From VXYL01 sp965243175 (GTDB taxonomy: Bacteria; Pseudomonadota; Gammaproteobacteria; Pseudomonadales; Azotimanducaceae): a DNA stretch of 64,000 nt. The notes below the pieces were generated by a model that saw nothing but the letters and a program-made list of their open reading frames with translations, did not search any database and was not told where the DNA came from. Position numbers and translations under genes: made by a program. Each line of letters begins with the position of its first letter. Position 1 is the first letter of the stretch. Below, piece after piece: positions 6,462-14,442 of the stretch. The stretch is from the NCBI GenBank assembly GCA_965243175.1, contig OZ251532.1, positions 2,728,001 to 2,792,000 on the forward strand. Reading direction: 5' to 3'.

Positions 6462-7328
6462 ATGCTCGCCAAGAACCCGCCTGTGGATGATCCCAGCGGT
6501 AGAGGTATCGCCTTCGCTACAACCATGCTCACCCGGCCTACGCAGCGCCGTCTGATGACGCAGTGGAGCGAGCTCTCCGGCCAGCGCACGGCCTTGCTCC
6601 CCCAAGTACACGCCGAGTTGACCGCCACGCCCCGATTCGAGGCGCCGAAGACGCTGCCGAGCGTACAGCGCGAGGCGTGGGATGCGATCGTTCGGGCGCC
6701 GCAATCGCCCTTCGAGGAGGTGGTTCTCGACGAAGAAGCTCGCCATCGCTTCGGCGAAATCATCCTCCAGTTCACGCTGCCGTGCTTCCCCATGCTCAAC
6801 AACGTGGACGAGATCACCACGCACGCGGACGCCATCGTGTTGGCGCAGGGGCTTGCCGTCGGCATGGACGTGATCGTCAGCAACAACATGCGCAGCGTGG
6901 ACCACGTCGAGATCAACGGACTCGTGCGCGAGGCTTTCGGGCGCAACGCCGGCTTGCTGCTGGTGGCGGACGACGCCTTGCTCGCCGCCCACCCTTGCGG
7001 CGAAGGTTCCCGAGCGCTCCTGGCGATGGCCCTCGCGTCCGCTTGGCCAGACGACGGCAGAGAGATGTCGGTTGCCGATGCCGAGCGCCTGCTGACCAGC
7101 CTATGCGAAAGGCTGGAAGGCGCAACGATGCCGCAAACCGCCATCAGGCTGCGCAACCGCTTCGCCACCGATGGCGACTTGGAATCGCTGCTCCACCAAG
7201 CCCGCGAAGTATCGACGGCATCCAACGCGCTCTTCCACGAGCGTACGCGGGCCGAGTGGGTTCGGCGGCGGCAAGTTGATGCGTCGATGCTGCGCCGTGG
7301 GGAGGGCGTGGCGAGCTCGCAACCCTAG
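6462..7328 (+). CDS. PIN-like protein with degraded active site
   Basis: The 288-residue product aligns along most of its length with the PIN-like protein at 41371-42201 (shared blocks include ADAIVLAQGLA for PDAVVLSQGLA and FGRNA for LGRNA). In the 41 kb protein the four expected PIN acids are Asp14, Glu47, Asp118 and Asp137. The equivalents here are Ala19, Glu52, Asp123 and Asn142, so two metal ligands are lost and nuclease activity is unlikely. The frame is nevertheless intact, which suggests a retained binding or regulatory role, or recent decay. ATG at 6462 is chosen by alignment; there is no clear ribosome site. Both PIN-like proteins are longer than a typical VapC (about 130 residues), with about 150 extra C-terminal residues. 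Confidence 0.6.
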   Translation: MLAKNPPVDDPSGRGIAFATTMLTRPTQRRLMTQWSELSGQRTALLPQVHAELTATPRFEAPKTLPSVQREAWDAIVRAPQSPFEEVVLDEEARHRFGEIILQFTLPCFPMLNNVDEITTHADAIVLAQGLAVGMDVIVSNNMRSVDHVEINGLVREAFGRNAGLLLVADDALLAAHPCGEGSRALLAMALASAWPDDGREMSVADAERLLTSLCERLEGATMPQTAIRLRNRFATDGDLESLLHQAREVSTASNALFHERTRAEWVRRRQVDASMLRRGEGVASSQP

Positions 7329-7387
7329 CGGCAGCGCCTTGCAGATAGGGGTAAAGTCGTGGCGAGTCGCCGGAGACCAGCAAGAAC

Positions 7388-8560
7388 ATGAACGCCGAAT
7401 ACGACGCGCCTCAACAGCTCCTGCCGAGGGACGCCTACTTCGATGCCGCGTGGTACGCCAAGGAGGTCGATGCGTTGTTCGACAGCGCTTGGGTGTGGGC
7501 GGGTACCGAGGGGGAACTGCGCGGGGCGGGGGATTTCGTCACCTGCCGGGTGTTGCATCATCCGTTGTTCGTCGTGCGCGATGCCGATGGCGAGTTGCGC
7601 GCCTTTCACAACATCTGCCGGCATCGGGGGTGCGAGCTTGTCGAAGGGCGCGGCAATCTGGGTGCCGCCGTGCGCTGCCCCTACCATCGTTGGACTTATT
7701 CTCTGAAGGAAGGGGCGCTGCGTGGCGTTCCGAACGAGAAGGAGTGCTTCGGGTCCGTGGCGCGGGAATCGCTGTCGCTGCACGGCGCTGGGGTTGGCGT
7801 TCATCGCGGGATGGTCTACGTGAATCCCAATCCGAACCCGCCGGAGCCGTTCGAGGCGTGGATCGCGGGGGTGGACGAACACGCTTGGCCGCACAGCTTG
7901 GACGACGGCAGCCTGCGGTTCGCTGGCGAGATGCGCTACGAGATGCGCTGCAACTGGAAGGTGTTCTACGAGAACGCGGTGGATGGGTACCACCTGGGCT
8001 ACCTGCACGACCGCACGCTTGGCAAGCTGTATCCGCACACGAACATCTGGCGACGGGTCGGGCGGCACGCCATGTGGTATTCCACCGAACGCGAAGGGCC
8101 GCCCCAGGCGAGCAGCATTCTCACCGCGAAGTTGGCGGACGATGCCTGGGCCAAGCGGTTGCCGGGCCACGAGACGCCGCATTATCCGGGCGTCGTCATG
8201 CTGTTTCCGCTCACCGTCTACTCGCCCAATCCTTGGGGGTTCTATGTTTCCATCATCGAACCGACCGGGCCGGAAAGCACGAACCTGCGCACGTTGAGCT
8301 GGGTGCCGGAGGGCATTCGGGGCTGGTTCTCCGACGAGCGGAGCAATGGCGAAGTCGTGCGTCTGGAAGATTTGAAGGAACATCCGCTGGAGTCCGGCAA
8401 CTTCCAGCTGGAGGACATGTGGATCTGCGAGAAGATCCAGCGCAATCTGCGCTCGCCGAAGTACGTAGTGGGGCCGATGGCGAACGGGCCCGGCGCCGAA
8501 TCGCCGGTGACGCACTTTCAGCAGAGCGTGCTCGATTACCTCGACGGCAGGGCAGCCTAG
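7388..8560 (+). CDS. Rieske [2Fe-2S] non-haem iron oxygenase, alpha subunit
   Basis: The 390-residue protein has the Rieske cluster motif C-x-H-x17-C-x2-H (Cys77, His79, Cys97, His100 in ICRHRGCEL and CPYHRWTY). The catalytic mononuclear iron motif follows (NWKVFYENAVDGYHLGYLH, His202 and His207), with a later Asp in LEDMWICEKIQ as likely third ligand. This is the fold of aromatic-ring-hydroxylating and carnitine or choline-type oxygenases. No reductase or ferredoxin gene is adjacent, so the electron donor must come from elsewhere. The substrate cannot be named. AACA precedes the ATG with little ribosome-site signal. Confidence 0.85.
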   Translation: MNAEYDAPQQLLPRDAYFDAAWYAKEVDALFDSAWVWAGTEGELRGAGDFVTCRVLHHPLFVVRDADGELRAFHNICRHRGCELVEGRGNLGAAVRCPYHRWTYSLKEGALRGVPNEKECFGSVARESLSLHGAGVGVHRGMVYVNPNPNPPEPFEAWIAGVDEHAWPHSLDDGSLRFAGEMRYEMRCNWKVFYENAVDGYHLGYLHDRTLGKLYPHTNIWRRVGRHAMWYSTEREGPPQASSILTAKLADDAWAKRLPGHETPHYPGVVMLFPLTVYSPNPWGFYVSIIEPTGPESTNLRTLSWVPEGIRGWFSDERSNGEVVRLEDLKEHPLESGNFQLEDMWICEKIQRNLRSPKYVVGPMANGPGAESPVTHFQQSVLDYLDGRAA

Positions 8561-8573
8561 CCGCCCGCACCCG

Positions 8574-9965
8574 CTACTTGACGATCTTGATGTAGTCCCC
8601 GGCGCGGGGTTCGCCGTTGGGGTAGTCGGCGTTCAGCAGGCGAAGGGTCTGCTCCGGGTAGTTGGGCAGGGTGCTGCGGGCGGCCAGTGCCGCGTAGGTG
8701 GTGTCGGGTTCGGCGACGATCACGGCGATGCGGCGGCTGTTCGCGTCCTGCACGTCTTCGGGGGTCATCGGGCGCAGGGCTTCAAGCGTGGCTTGGAACT
8801 GTTCGCGGAAGCGCTGCGGATCGCCTTGGGGGCCGCATTCGCCCTTGAACAGAAACACGTCCTGGCGCAGATAGAGCACGGCGATCAACTGCAACTGGGC
8901 GTTGGATTCGCTGGTGTCGACTTCGCCCACGAAGGCCGGGGCGCCGTTGATTTCAAGCTCCTGGCCGTTGTCCACGTCGTCGCGGCGCAGCACTCTGGTG
9001 ACGTACTCCTGCGGCGAGCGGCGCTTCACCATTTCGTGGCGCGTCACCGTGATGGCGGCTTCGGTCTTGCCGCCTGGGGCTTCGCCGATCACCTGCGTTT
9101 GCGGCGCGGCCACCGCCCAGCCCTCGGGGAACTGCACGACCACCCGCAGCCCGCCGTGGAAGTAGGTTTCGTCCTTCACCAAGCCGCCGGATGCTTCGTC
9201 GCCGAAGACGAGGCCGTCCATCAGCCCCCAGAAATCGCCCACCGGCTCGTTGATCTCTTCGGGCGCCAGGCCTTGGGCGTATTGCACCGCCCGATGCAGG
9301 CGGAGGTCGTTGCGCGGATGGGAGGCGGTGAGGCCGTGGTAGGTGGGCGCTTTCGCCGCCACCTGCTTGGAGAACAGCTGCTGGTCCTTCAGCACCCACA
9401 CCGTGTCGATGATCGCTTCCGGGTTGTAGCCGGCGAGGGCCATGAACTCGCCGCCGAGGTGGTCGGCCTCCAACTCCATCTCGCGCCCGTAGCCGGAGAC
9501 GAGCAGCGTGGTGAGCGGGTTCGAGACGTCGCGCATCATCTCGCCACGGCCGGTGGCGATGGCGGCGATCAAGCCGATGGACTTGCCGGAAAGGTCCATG
9601 ATGCGGCGCTTGCGCATGTGCCGTCCCACCACGTGGCCGATCTCGTGGCCGACCACGGCGGCGAGCTGATCCTCGGATTCCAGGAACGCCAGCAGGCCGC
9701 GGCTGACGAAGATGTAGGCGTCGCCGGTGGCGAAGGCGTTCACCTGCTCGCCATCGAGAACGTGGAAGTGGTACTCGCGGTTCGCGTCCGTGGTGTGGCG
9801 CAGCAGCCGTTCGCCGATGTCGCGCACGTACTTCTGCCAGCGTTCGTCCGCGTACAGCTGGCCCTTCTCGACGAACTCGCGGTACATCTTCTCGCCAGCG
9901 CCCGCAGCGCCGACGGGCAGCGCGACGAAGGCGAGAGCGATGGCGAAGAGCCTGGCGGCACGCAT
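8574..9965 (-). CDS. M48-family periplasmic metalloprotease (BepA/LoiP-like)
   Basis: A 463-residue exported protease. Residues 1-23 form a signal peptide (hydrophobic AIALAFVALPVGAAGAG). The zinc motif HEIGH lies at 107-111 with the third ligand Glu164 in ELEAD. The N-terminal part matches the M48 domain (QVNAFATGDAYIFVSRGLL). The last residues (EPRAGDYIKIVK) resemble the end of a LysM-like domain, common in this protease group. Such enzymes handle misassembled outer-membrane proteins. A short fragment of this gene recurs at 5118-5200. It converges on the Rieske gene with 13 bases between stops. Confidence 0.85.
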   Translation of the reverse strand: MRAARLFAIALAFVALPVGAAGAGEKMYREFVEKGQLYADERWQKYVRDIGERLLRHTTDANREYHFHVLDGEQVNAFATGDAYIFVSRGLLAFLESEDQLAAVVGHEIGHVVGRHMRKRRIMDLSGKSIGLIAAIATGRGEMMRDVSNPLTTLLVSGYGREMELEADHLGGEFMALAGYNPEAIIDTVWVLKDQQLFSKQVAAKAPTYHGLTASHPRNDLRLHRAVQYAQGLAPEEINEPVGDFWGLMDGLVFGDEASGGLVKDETYFHGGLRVVVQFPEGWAVAAPQTQVIGEAPGGKTEAAITVTRHEMVKRRSPQEYVTRVLRRDDVDNGQELEINGAPAFVGEVDTSESNAQLQLIAVLYLRQDVFLFKGECGPQGDPQRFREQFQATLEALRPMTPEDVQDANSRRIAVIVAEPDTTYAALAARSTLPNYPEQTLRLLNADYPNGEPRAGDYIKIVK

Positions 9966-10077
9966 GGCGCGACCTCGGAGATGGCGGACACGGGCAAGAC
10001 TATCACCGGCTTGGACAGCGCGGCAGCGCGAACGTTGCAGCGGATGGGCGGCAGCTTGGTGGCATCAGCTGCCGCGC

Positions 10078-10156
10078 CCTGGGAGCGCGGGCGTCCCCGC
10101 CCGCATTCTGGTCACGGGCGTTTCGCCTTTGCGGGCGAGACGCCCGCGCTCCCAGG
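10078..10156. repeat. Inverted repeat with 16-base perfect arms
   Basis: The outer arms CCTGGGAGCGCGGGCG (10078-10093) and CGCCCGCGCTCCCAGG (10141-10156) are perfect complements. A second inner pair of GGGCGG-like arms lies inside. Such GC-rich hairpins with CGCTCCCAGG ends resemble REP-type interspersed repeats known in several proteobacteria. It could form a strong hairpin in RNA or DNA. Only one copy occurs in this window. Confidence 0.6.
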
Positions 10157-10180
10157 AAGCCCATTCGGGGCAAGCGGGCG

Positions 10181-10235
10181 GGCGGTGAAAAAAGTCGAAA
10201 AAAACGCTTGCAAGCCGATTTTCGAGGCGTATAGT
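10181..10235 (+). promoter_or_regulatory. rRNA-type promoter with A-tract UP element
   Basis: A TTGCAA box (10208-10213) and a TATAGT box (10230-10235) are separated by 16 bases. Two A-tracts (GAAAAAAG and GAAAAAAACG) lie just upstream, in the position of an UP element, and a GCGCC discriminator follows the -10 box. These are the hallmarks of strong stringently controlled promoters of stable RNA operons in Gammaproteobacteria. No rRNA or tRNA gene follows. Confidence 0.5.
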
Positions 10236-10602
10236 GCGCCGCCCTTGTGTTTGAGACAGCACAACTGATGCTTGAAAACGCACGACATAGGCACTCGTGG
10301 CTGGCGCGACCCGCTGGCGTTGCCGCATGCTCGCGGAAGGCTGAAAGCCTGCATCTCGCGGCATTCGCGGCAGGGCACTGCTCCCAGACGCCGACGCGCC
10401 ACCGCAGCTAGTCGTTGCACCGTTGTCTCCCGGTGCGACGCCGGCGAGACGACGACCTCCCCTCCCCCTCCTCAGTCGTCCGTCGGCGTTCACCGGCTTC
10501 TTCCCGCGGCCTTCGGCGCGGGCCTCTCCGACCAAGCGTTGTTGGAGGGCGATGAGCGCTTGAAGGCTTGTAGAAGGGCGGTTCCGCCCACGGATTGCGC
10601 GA
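10236..10602. other. Gene-free stretch downstream of the rRNA-type promoter
   Basis: No convincing protein frame and no recognisable rRNA or tRNA. A short local hairpin is possible around 10320-10372 (GCATGCTCGCGG, then GCATCTCGCGG with TGCCGC/GCGGCA ends). If the promoter is active, this region would be transcribed as an untranslated RNA running antisense into the 3' end of the next gene. Confidence 0.35.
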
Positions 10603-11616
10603 TCAGGCGCCGTCTTCTCTCCGCCGAGCGGCGATGCGCTCTTCCAGCTCCGCAACCGTCGTGCTGCCGACTTGCAGGCCGTCGTGGACGAGCGCGTTGC
10701 CGACTTCCTGCACCACGGCGTTGGCTGGCGTCGGCACGCCGTGGAGGCGGCCCAGGAGGACGATTTCGCCGTTCAGGAAGTCCGTCTCGATGTCTCCGGC
10801 GCCGCGCAGGATGCTCTGCAGCGAAGACCCGCCGTGGCGCTTGTGGCCGGGCACTTCGCCGCCGCGAATGGCGGAGCGGCCGGCGCGCACTTCGTCTCGC
10901 GTCGCGCAGTGGATGTTGGCAGCCGCGTAGCAGGCGAGCGCTTCGTCGCGCAGCAGTCGGGAAATCTCGCGCAGAGACGACGCCGCGCTGGTCGCCGGGC
11001 CGTCGAAGCGCGTTCCGGTGGCGGCCTGCACGGCGTTGTTCAGGTTGGCCAAGAGCTTCTCGTACTTGTGGCCCATGATTCGCGGATGCGGCGCGGCGCT
11101 GAAGCCCGCGGTGGCAAGGGCGGCGGTGACTTCGGCGATGTAGTCGTCCGTGCCTTCGGGAAAGCAGCCGGCGTCCAGTCCGCCGGCGGTGTCCTCCGCG
11201 AAGTTCACGACCACGCCCGGTTCGAGGTGTTCGGCGGGCAGCCACACGACCATGCCGTAGACGTGGCGGAAGCGGCGCAGCGCCAAGCGTTCGTTCTCGA
11301 CGCCGTTCTGGCAGCAGATCACCCGCGCCTGGCCACCCGTCGCTGCGTAGAGATCGCGGAGCGCCGCTTCGGTGTGCTGGCCCTTCATGCACAGGATCAC
11401 CGCGTCGTCCGGCGCAATCGAAGCGGCACGGGGATGCTCCTTGCAGGGGATGTCCAGCCGCACATCGAGAGTCGGGGTGCAGAAGCGCAAGCCCTCGGCG
11501 ACGATGGCGCGGTGGTGCGCGCCACGGGCGATCAGCGTGGTGTCGAAGCCGGCCATGTGCAGGCGGGCGCCGATGGTGCCGCCGATGCCGCCGGCGCCGT
11601 AGACGACGAAGCGCAT
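10603..11616 (-). CDS. Ketopantoate reductase-like NAD(P)-dependent dehydrogenase (ApbA/PanE family)
   Basis: The 337-residue protein starts with a Rossmann motif (VVYGAGGIGGTIGARL, residues 4-19). It carries the family helix MGHKYEKLLANLNNAV with the catalytic Lys near the start of the C-terminal domain. PanE reduces ketopantoate to pantoate, but many family members act on other 2-keto acids. Its start lies 4 bases after the stop of the GH4 gene, so it is the last gene of a PhyH-GH4-ApbA operon. That company points to a catabolic 2-keto-acid reductase more than to pantothenate synthesis; this is inference. Confidence 0.8.
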   Translation of the reverse strand: MRFVVYGAGGIGGTIGARLHMAGFDTTLIARGAHHRAIVAEGLRFCTPTLDVRLDIPCKEHPRAASIAPDDAVILCMKGQHTEAALRDLYAATGGQARVICCQNGVENERLALRRFRHVYGMVVWLPAEHLEPGVVVNFAEDTAGGLDAGCFPEGTDDYIAEVTAALATAGFSAAPHPRIMGHKYEKLLANLNNAVQAATGTRFDGPATSAASSLREISRLLRDEALACYAAANIHCATRDEVRAGRSAIRGGEVPGHKRHGGSSLQSILRGAGDIETDFLNGEIVLLGRLHGVPTPANAVVQEVGNALVHDGLQVGSTTVAELEERIAARRREDGA

Positions 11617-11620
11617 CCGC

Positions 11621-13114
11621 CTACCCGGCCACGGCGCGCAGTTCTTCGACCGAGCGCGTCTTCAAGCGCACGGCGCCGTCCGCATCGCCCTTCGCCAAGG
11701 ACGGCTCGCTCGCCAAGCGTTGGCGGGCCGCGGCGATGGCCTTGGCGTACTGCGGCAGCCACTGTTCCTGGGCGACGAGCATCGCGTCCACCATCTGCCA
11801 CGCCTCCGGGGGATTGCAGACCGCACCGACCAGCGGATCGAGCAACACCGCCTGCTTCAGCAGTTCCACGTCGCCCTCGGCAGCCGCCTGGGTGGCCATG
11901 CGCTGCACTTGGATGGAGTTGTTGCAGATGGCTGCGCAGCCGAGGGGCAGCGGGCCGACCGGCGGGATGGAGAGGCCGTGGCGGTCCACGTAGCCGGGCA
12001 CTTCCACGACGGCATCCGGCGGCAGGTTGGGGATCGTCGCGCCGTTGCGGACGTTGAAGTGGCCGCGGTAGACGCGGCCGGTCTCCATCGACTCGATGAT
12101 GTACGAGCCGTGCTCGTCGCTGCGCTTCTGCGCATCGTATTCCCACGGCGGTTCGGCCAGCCACTTGGGGAAGTCGGTTTCGAACCAGTTGCGGTTCTCC
12201 GTGCAGACGCGCAGATAGCCGCCGGTTTCGCCGTGGATCCACGCCTTGGTGGAGACCCAGTCGGCGATTTCGCCCGGGCGCTTGCGGTACCAGGGCAGGT
12301 ATTCCGAGAGGTGGCCGTTGGATTCGGTGCTGAAGTAGCCGAAGCGGCGGATCACGTCCATGCGCACCTTCTCGCGCTCGCGCACCTCGGCATCGGCTTC
12401 GAACAAGGGCAGCAGTTCGCGCGCCCAGTCCTCGCCGTCGAAGACCACGCGCAGATACCACGTCTGGTGGTTGATGCCAGCGGCCACGATGTCCACGTCC
12501 GCCTTGGTGACGCGGCGGAAGTCCGCATCCTCCTCTGGCCGCTCGCCGTTGACCATCCGCTGCAACAGCCGCGCCAGCAGATGGTGGCCGCCCTGCACGC
12601 CGTGGCAGAGGCCGATGGTTTCCACGGTCGAGCGTTCCAGCGCCGCCCAGGTGTTCATGGCCATCGGGTTGGCGTAGTTCAGGAGCACGCTCTCGGCACC
12701 TGCGTAGCGTTCGATCTGCTCGCAGAGTTCGAGGATCATCGGCACTGTGCGCTGGCCGTAGAGCAGGCCGCCAGCGCAGATGGTGTCGCCCACGCACTGG
12801 TCGACGCCGTACCGCAGCGGAATCTCCACGTCGGTGCGGAAAGCGTCCAGGCCGCCCACCCGCGCCGTGTTGATCACGTAGTCGGCGCCGTCGAGCGCGG
12901 CTTCGCGCTCCAGGCTTGGCGCGATGGTGGCGCTTACGCGGTTGTGTTCGATGTCGCGCTGGCAGAGCGCCGCCACCTTCTCCAGATTGCCGAGGCTCAG
13001 GTCCTGGAAGGCGAAGCGCGTGTCCGCGAGTTCGGGGACGGAGAGGATGTCGCGCACCAGGCGGCGGGTGAAGCCGATGCTGCCGGCGCCGACGATGGCC
13101 ACCTTGATGCTCAC
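11621..13114 (-). CDS. Glycoside hydrolase family 4 (alpha-galactosidase/glucosidase-like)
   Basis: GTG is chosen as start because it overlaps the upstream stop in GTGA and the NAD motif follows at once (VAIVGAGSIGF, residues 5-15). The 497-residue protein has the GH4 hallmarks: NYANPMAMNTWA, the metal-binding Cys170 in CHGVQGG and His216 in GINHQTWYL. GH4 enzymes cleave glycosides by an NAD-dependent redox and elimination mechanism needing a divalent metal. The pattern is nearest the MelA alpha-galactosidase group. No sugar transporter is nearby, so the substrate is open. It is cytoplasmic, without signal peptide. Confidence 0.85.
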   Translation of the reverse strand: MSIKVAIVGAGSIGFTRRLVRDILSVPELADTRFAFQDLSLGNLEKVAALCQRDIEHNRVSATIAPSLEREAALDGADYVINTARVGGLDAFRTDVEIPLRYGVDQCVGDTICAGGLLYGQRTVPMILELCEQIERYAGAESVLLNYANPMAMNTWAALERSTVETIGLCHGVQGGHHLLARLLQRMVNGERPEEDADFRRVTKADVDIVAAGINHQTWYLRVVFDGEDWARELLPLFEADAEVREREKVRMDVIRRFGYFSTESNGHLSEYLPWYRKRPGEIADWVSTKAWIHGETGGYLRVCTENRNWFETDFPKWLAEPPWEYDAQKRSDEHGSYIIESMETGRVYRGHFNVRNGATIPNLPPDAVVEVPGYVDRHGLSIPPVGPLPLGCAAICNNSIQVQRMATQAAAEGDVELLKQAVLLDPLVGAVCNPPEAWQMVDAMLVAQEQWLPQYAKAIAAARQRLASEPSLAKGDADGAVRLKTRSVEELRAVAG

Positions 13115-14040
13115 GGGCGCGGCACCCGGCCCGGAGCGTGGAAGGGATCGACGAACTCGCCAGCGGCCTTCAAGCGCTGGTAGCGCCACTCCCACGGCGA
13201 TTCGCGCAGGCGGTTCGGGCCGTTGCGGATGTCGAAGCCGATGCCAGCGGATTTCGGGAAGTGGCTGTAGATGACCACCCGCCTCGGCGCACCGGATTCG
13301 TTCGGGCTGGAGGTGTGGACGAGGCAGCTGTGGAACAGCATCACGGCACCGGCTGGGGCGATCACCGGCACGGCGTCGTGCATGGCCACGGTGCCCGGCG
13401 GCACTTCCAAGCCGTTGCGCACGCTCAGGTGCTCGGTGTGGCGGCGGTGGCTGCCGGGGAAGACGAGAATCGGGCCGTTCCCCTCGTGTACGTCGTCGAT
13501 GGCGACCGCCGATGAGACGGTGGTCCGCGGATAGCCGTTGTACTTGAAGTAGGCCCAGTCGTTGTGGATGGGGAAGCGGTCGTCGTCCACCGGGGTGCGG
13601 AAGAAGCTCGCTTGGGGCAGTTCCGGCAGCGGCTGCTTGTAGTTGAGCTTCTCCTCGAGCAGCAGCGGCTCGTCGTCCATGAACGCTGCCATCGGCCCGA
13701 CCAGGCGCCGGTCCGTCGCGATCTCCGCCAAGGCCAGGCCAAGGTCGGCGATGGGCTGGATCTTCCGCACCACCACCGTGCCGTTGCGCTGGCGGCGAAT
13801 GTCCAAGCGACGGCTCTGGCGCTGGTTCGCGAGCGAGGAGTTGAGCACCAGTTCGAGAATGAAGTCCGCATCGGCGCGCATGGCGGCCACTTCGTCCGCC
13901 GAAAAGACGCCCGGCAGCACGACGTAGCCGTCGCGGGCGAGAGCAGCCGCGGCGTGTCGCTCGGCCTCGGTGGGCGATTCCGACGCTTCGGGCTGCGATT
14001 GCGGCAACGCCGCTGCCAAGGAACGACTCATGGCCGCCAT
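13111..14040 (-). CDS. Phytanoyl-CoA dioxygenase (PhyH)-like oxygenase
   Basis: A 309-residue Fe(II)/2-oxoglutarate oxygenase with start chosen at ATG 14040; the frame stays open upstream but loses protein character. The N-terminal helix and strand (ARDGYVVLPGVFSADEVAAM) are typical of PhyH proteins. The HxD iron motif is in PIHNDWAYF and the distal His in HSCLVHTSSPNESG, followed by the Arg expected for 2-oxoglutarate. It is the first gene of the operon with GH4 and the ApbA-like reductase. Substrate unknown; family members hydroxylate fatty acyl-CoAs, ectoine and various natural products. Confidence 0.8.
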   Translation of the reverse strand: MAAMSRSLAAALPQSQPEASESPTEAERHAAAALARDGYVVLPGVFSADEVAAMRADADFILELVLNSSLANQRQSRRLDIRRQRNGTVVVRKIQPIADLGLALAEIATDRRLVGPMAAFMDDEPLLLEEKLNYKQPLPELPQASFFRTPVDDDRFPIHNDWAYFKYNGYPRTTVSSAVAIDDVHEGNGPILVFPGSHRRHTEHLSVRNGLEVPPGTVAMHDAVPVIAPAGAVMLFHSCLVHTSSPNESGAPRRVVIYSHFPKSAGIGFDIRNGPNRLRESPWEWRYQRLKAAGEFVDPFHAPGRVPRP

Positions 14041-14251
14041 GATAGTGCGCCCACGCCTGCGAACTCCACCTCCGGCGAACTTCGAGGCGACGAACAGACT
14101 CGCGGCTGGCCGCCCCGGCGCAAGGTCAATAGTGGAAGAAATATGGAACGTTGCGCGGTAGCGGCATGATTTTGTTGGCATTGCGCGTACACGGTGCCGA
14201 CGGCGCGCTTGGCAACGCCTTTCTCGCGGCGCCGATGGCGTATATTGAAGC
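14041..14251. other. Divergent intergenic region between PhyH and aldo-keto reductase genes
   Basis: No protein frame of note. GGCGTATATTGAAG at 14238-14251 could serve as a -10 region (TATATT) for transcription toward the aldo-keto reductase gene, starting just before the inverted repeat at 14252. No good -35 box is seen at the right distance. Confidence 0.3.
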
Positions 14252-14361
14252 CCTCACTAGTCGGCGCCGCCCGCCTTCCGCTCACGCGGAGGACGAGGGG
14301 AGAAGACGGTGTTTCCTCGGCAGGGCGCTGGATTCTTCGTTTGCGGCCCGACTAGTGAGGC
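14252..14361 (+). promoter_or_regulatory. Long inverted repeat, possible structured leader
   Basis: The arms CCTCACTAGTCG (14252-14263) and CGACTAGTGAGG (14350-14361) are perfectly complementary, and the match extends inward imperfectly through GCGCCGC and GCGGC. Inside are at least two more hairpins, CCGC-TCAC-GCGG near 14278 and GAGG...CCTC near 14294. The element ends 82 bases before the aldo-keto reductase start on the same side as a possible TATATT box. It could be a structured 5' leader or a small mobile repeat. Confidence 0.4.
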
Positions 14362-14442
14362 CAAATCTGCCGCAAGGCGTCCGGGGGCGCTGTTCCGGCA
14401 GCGATGGGGCTCTTTCCATGAAAAGCAAGGGATTTCAATAGG

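Larger units (their letters stand above)
5352..6594. repeat. 1.24-kb direct repeat, copy C
   Basis: Partner of 2004-3245. This copy continues into an uninterrupted PIN-like gene and is therefore the less damaged version. It starts within a shared leader (GCCCAGATCGC, then GGCGCAACGCTCCGCGCCGT). Confidence 0.75.

Noticed and set aside
10236..10602. Possible remnant of a 16S rRNA gene after the rrn-like promoter
   Set aside because: No conserved 16S or leader boxA sequence can be recognised; only a few bases look similar.
13115..13195. 27-codon N-terminal extension of the GH4 gene
   Set aside because: It overlaps the PhyH gene and precedes the natural Rossmann start; the GTG overlapping the upstream stop is the better start.
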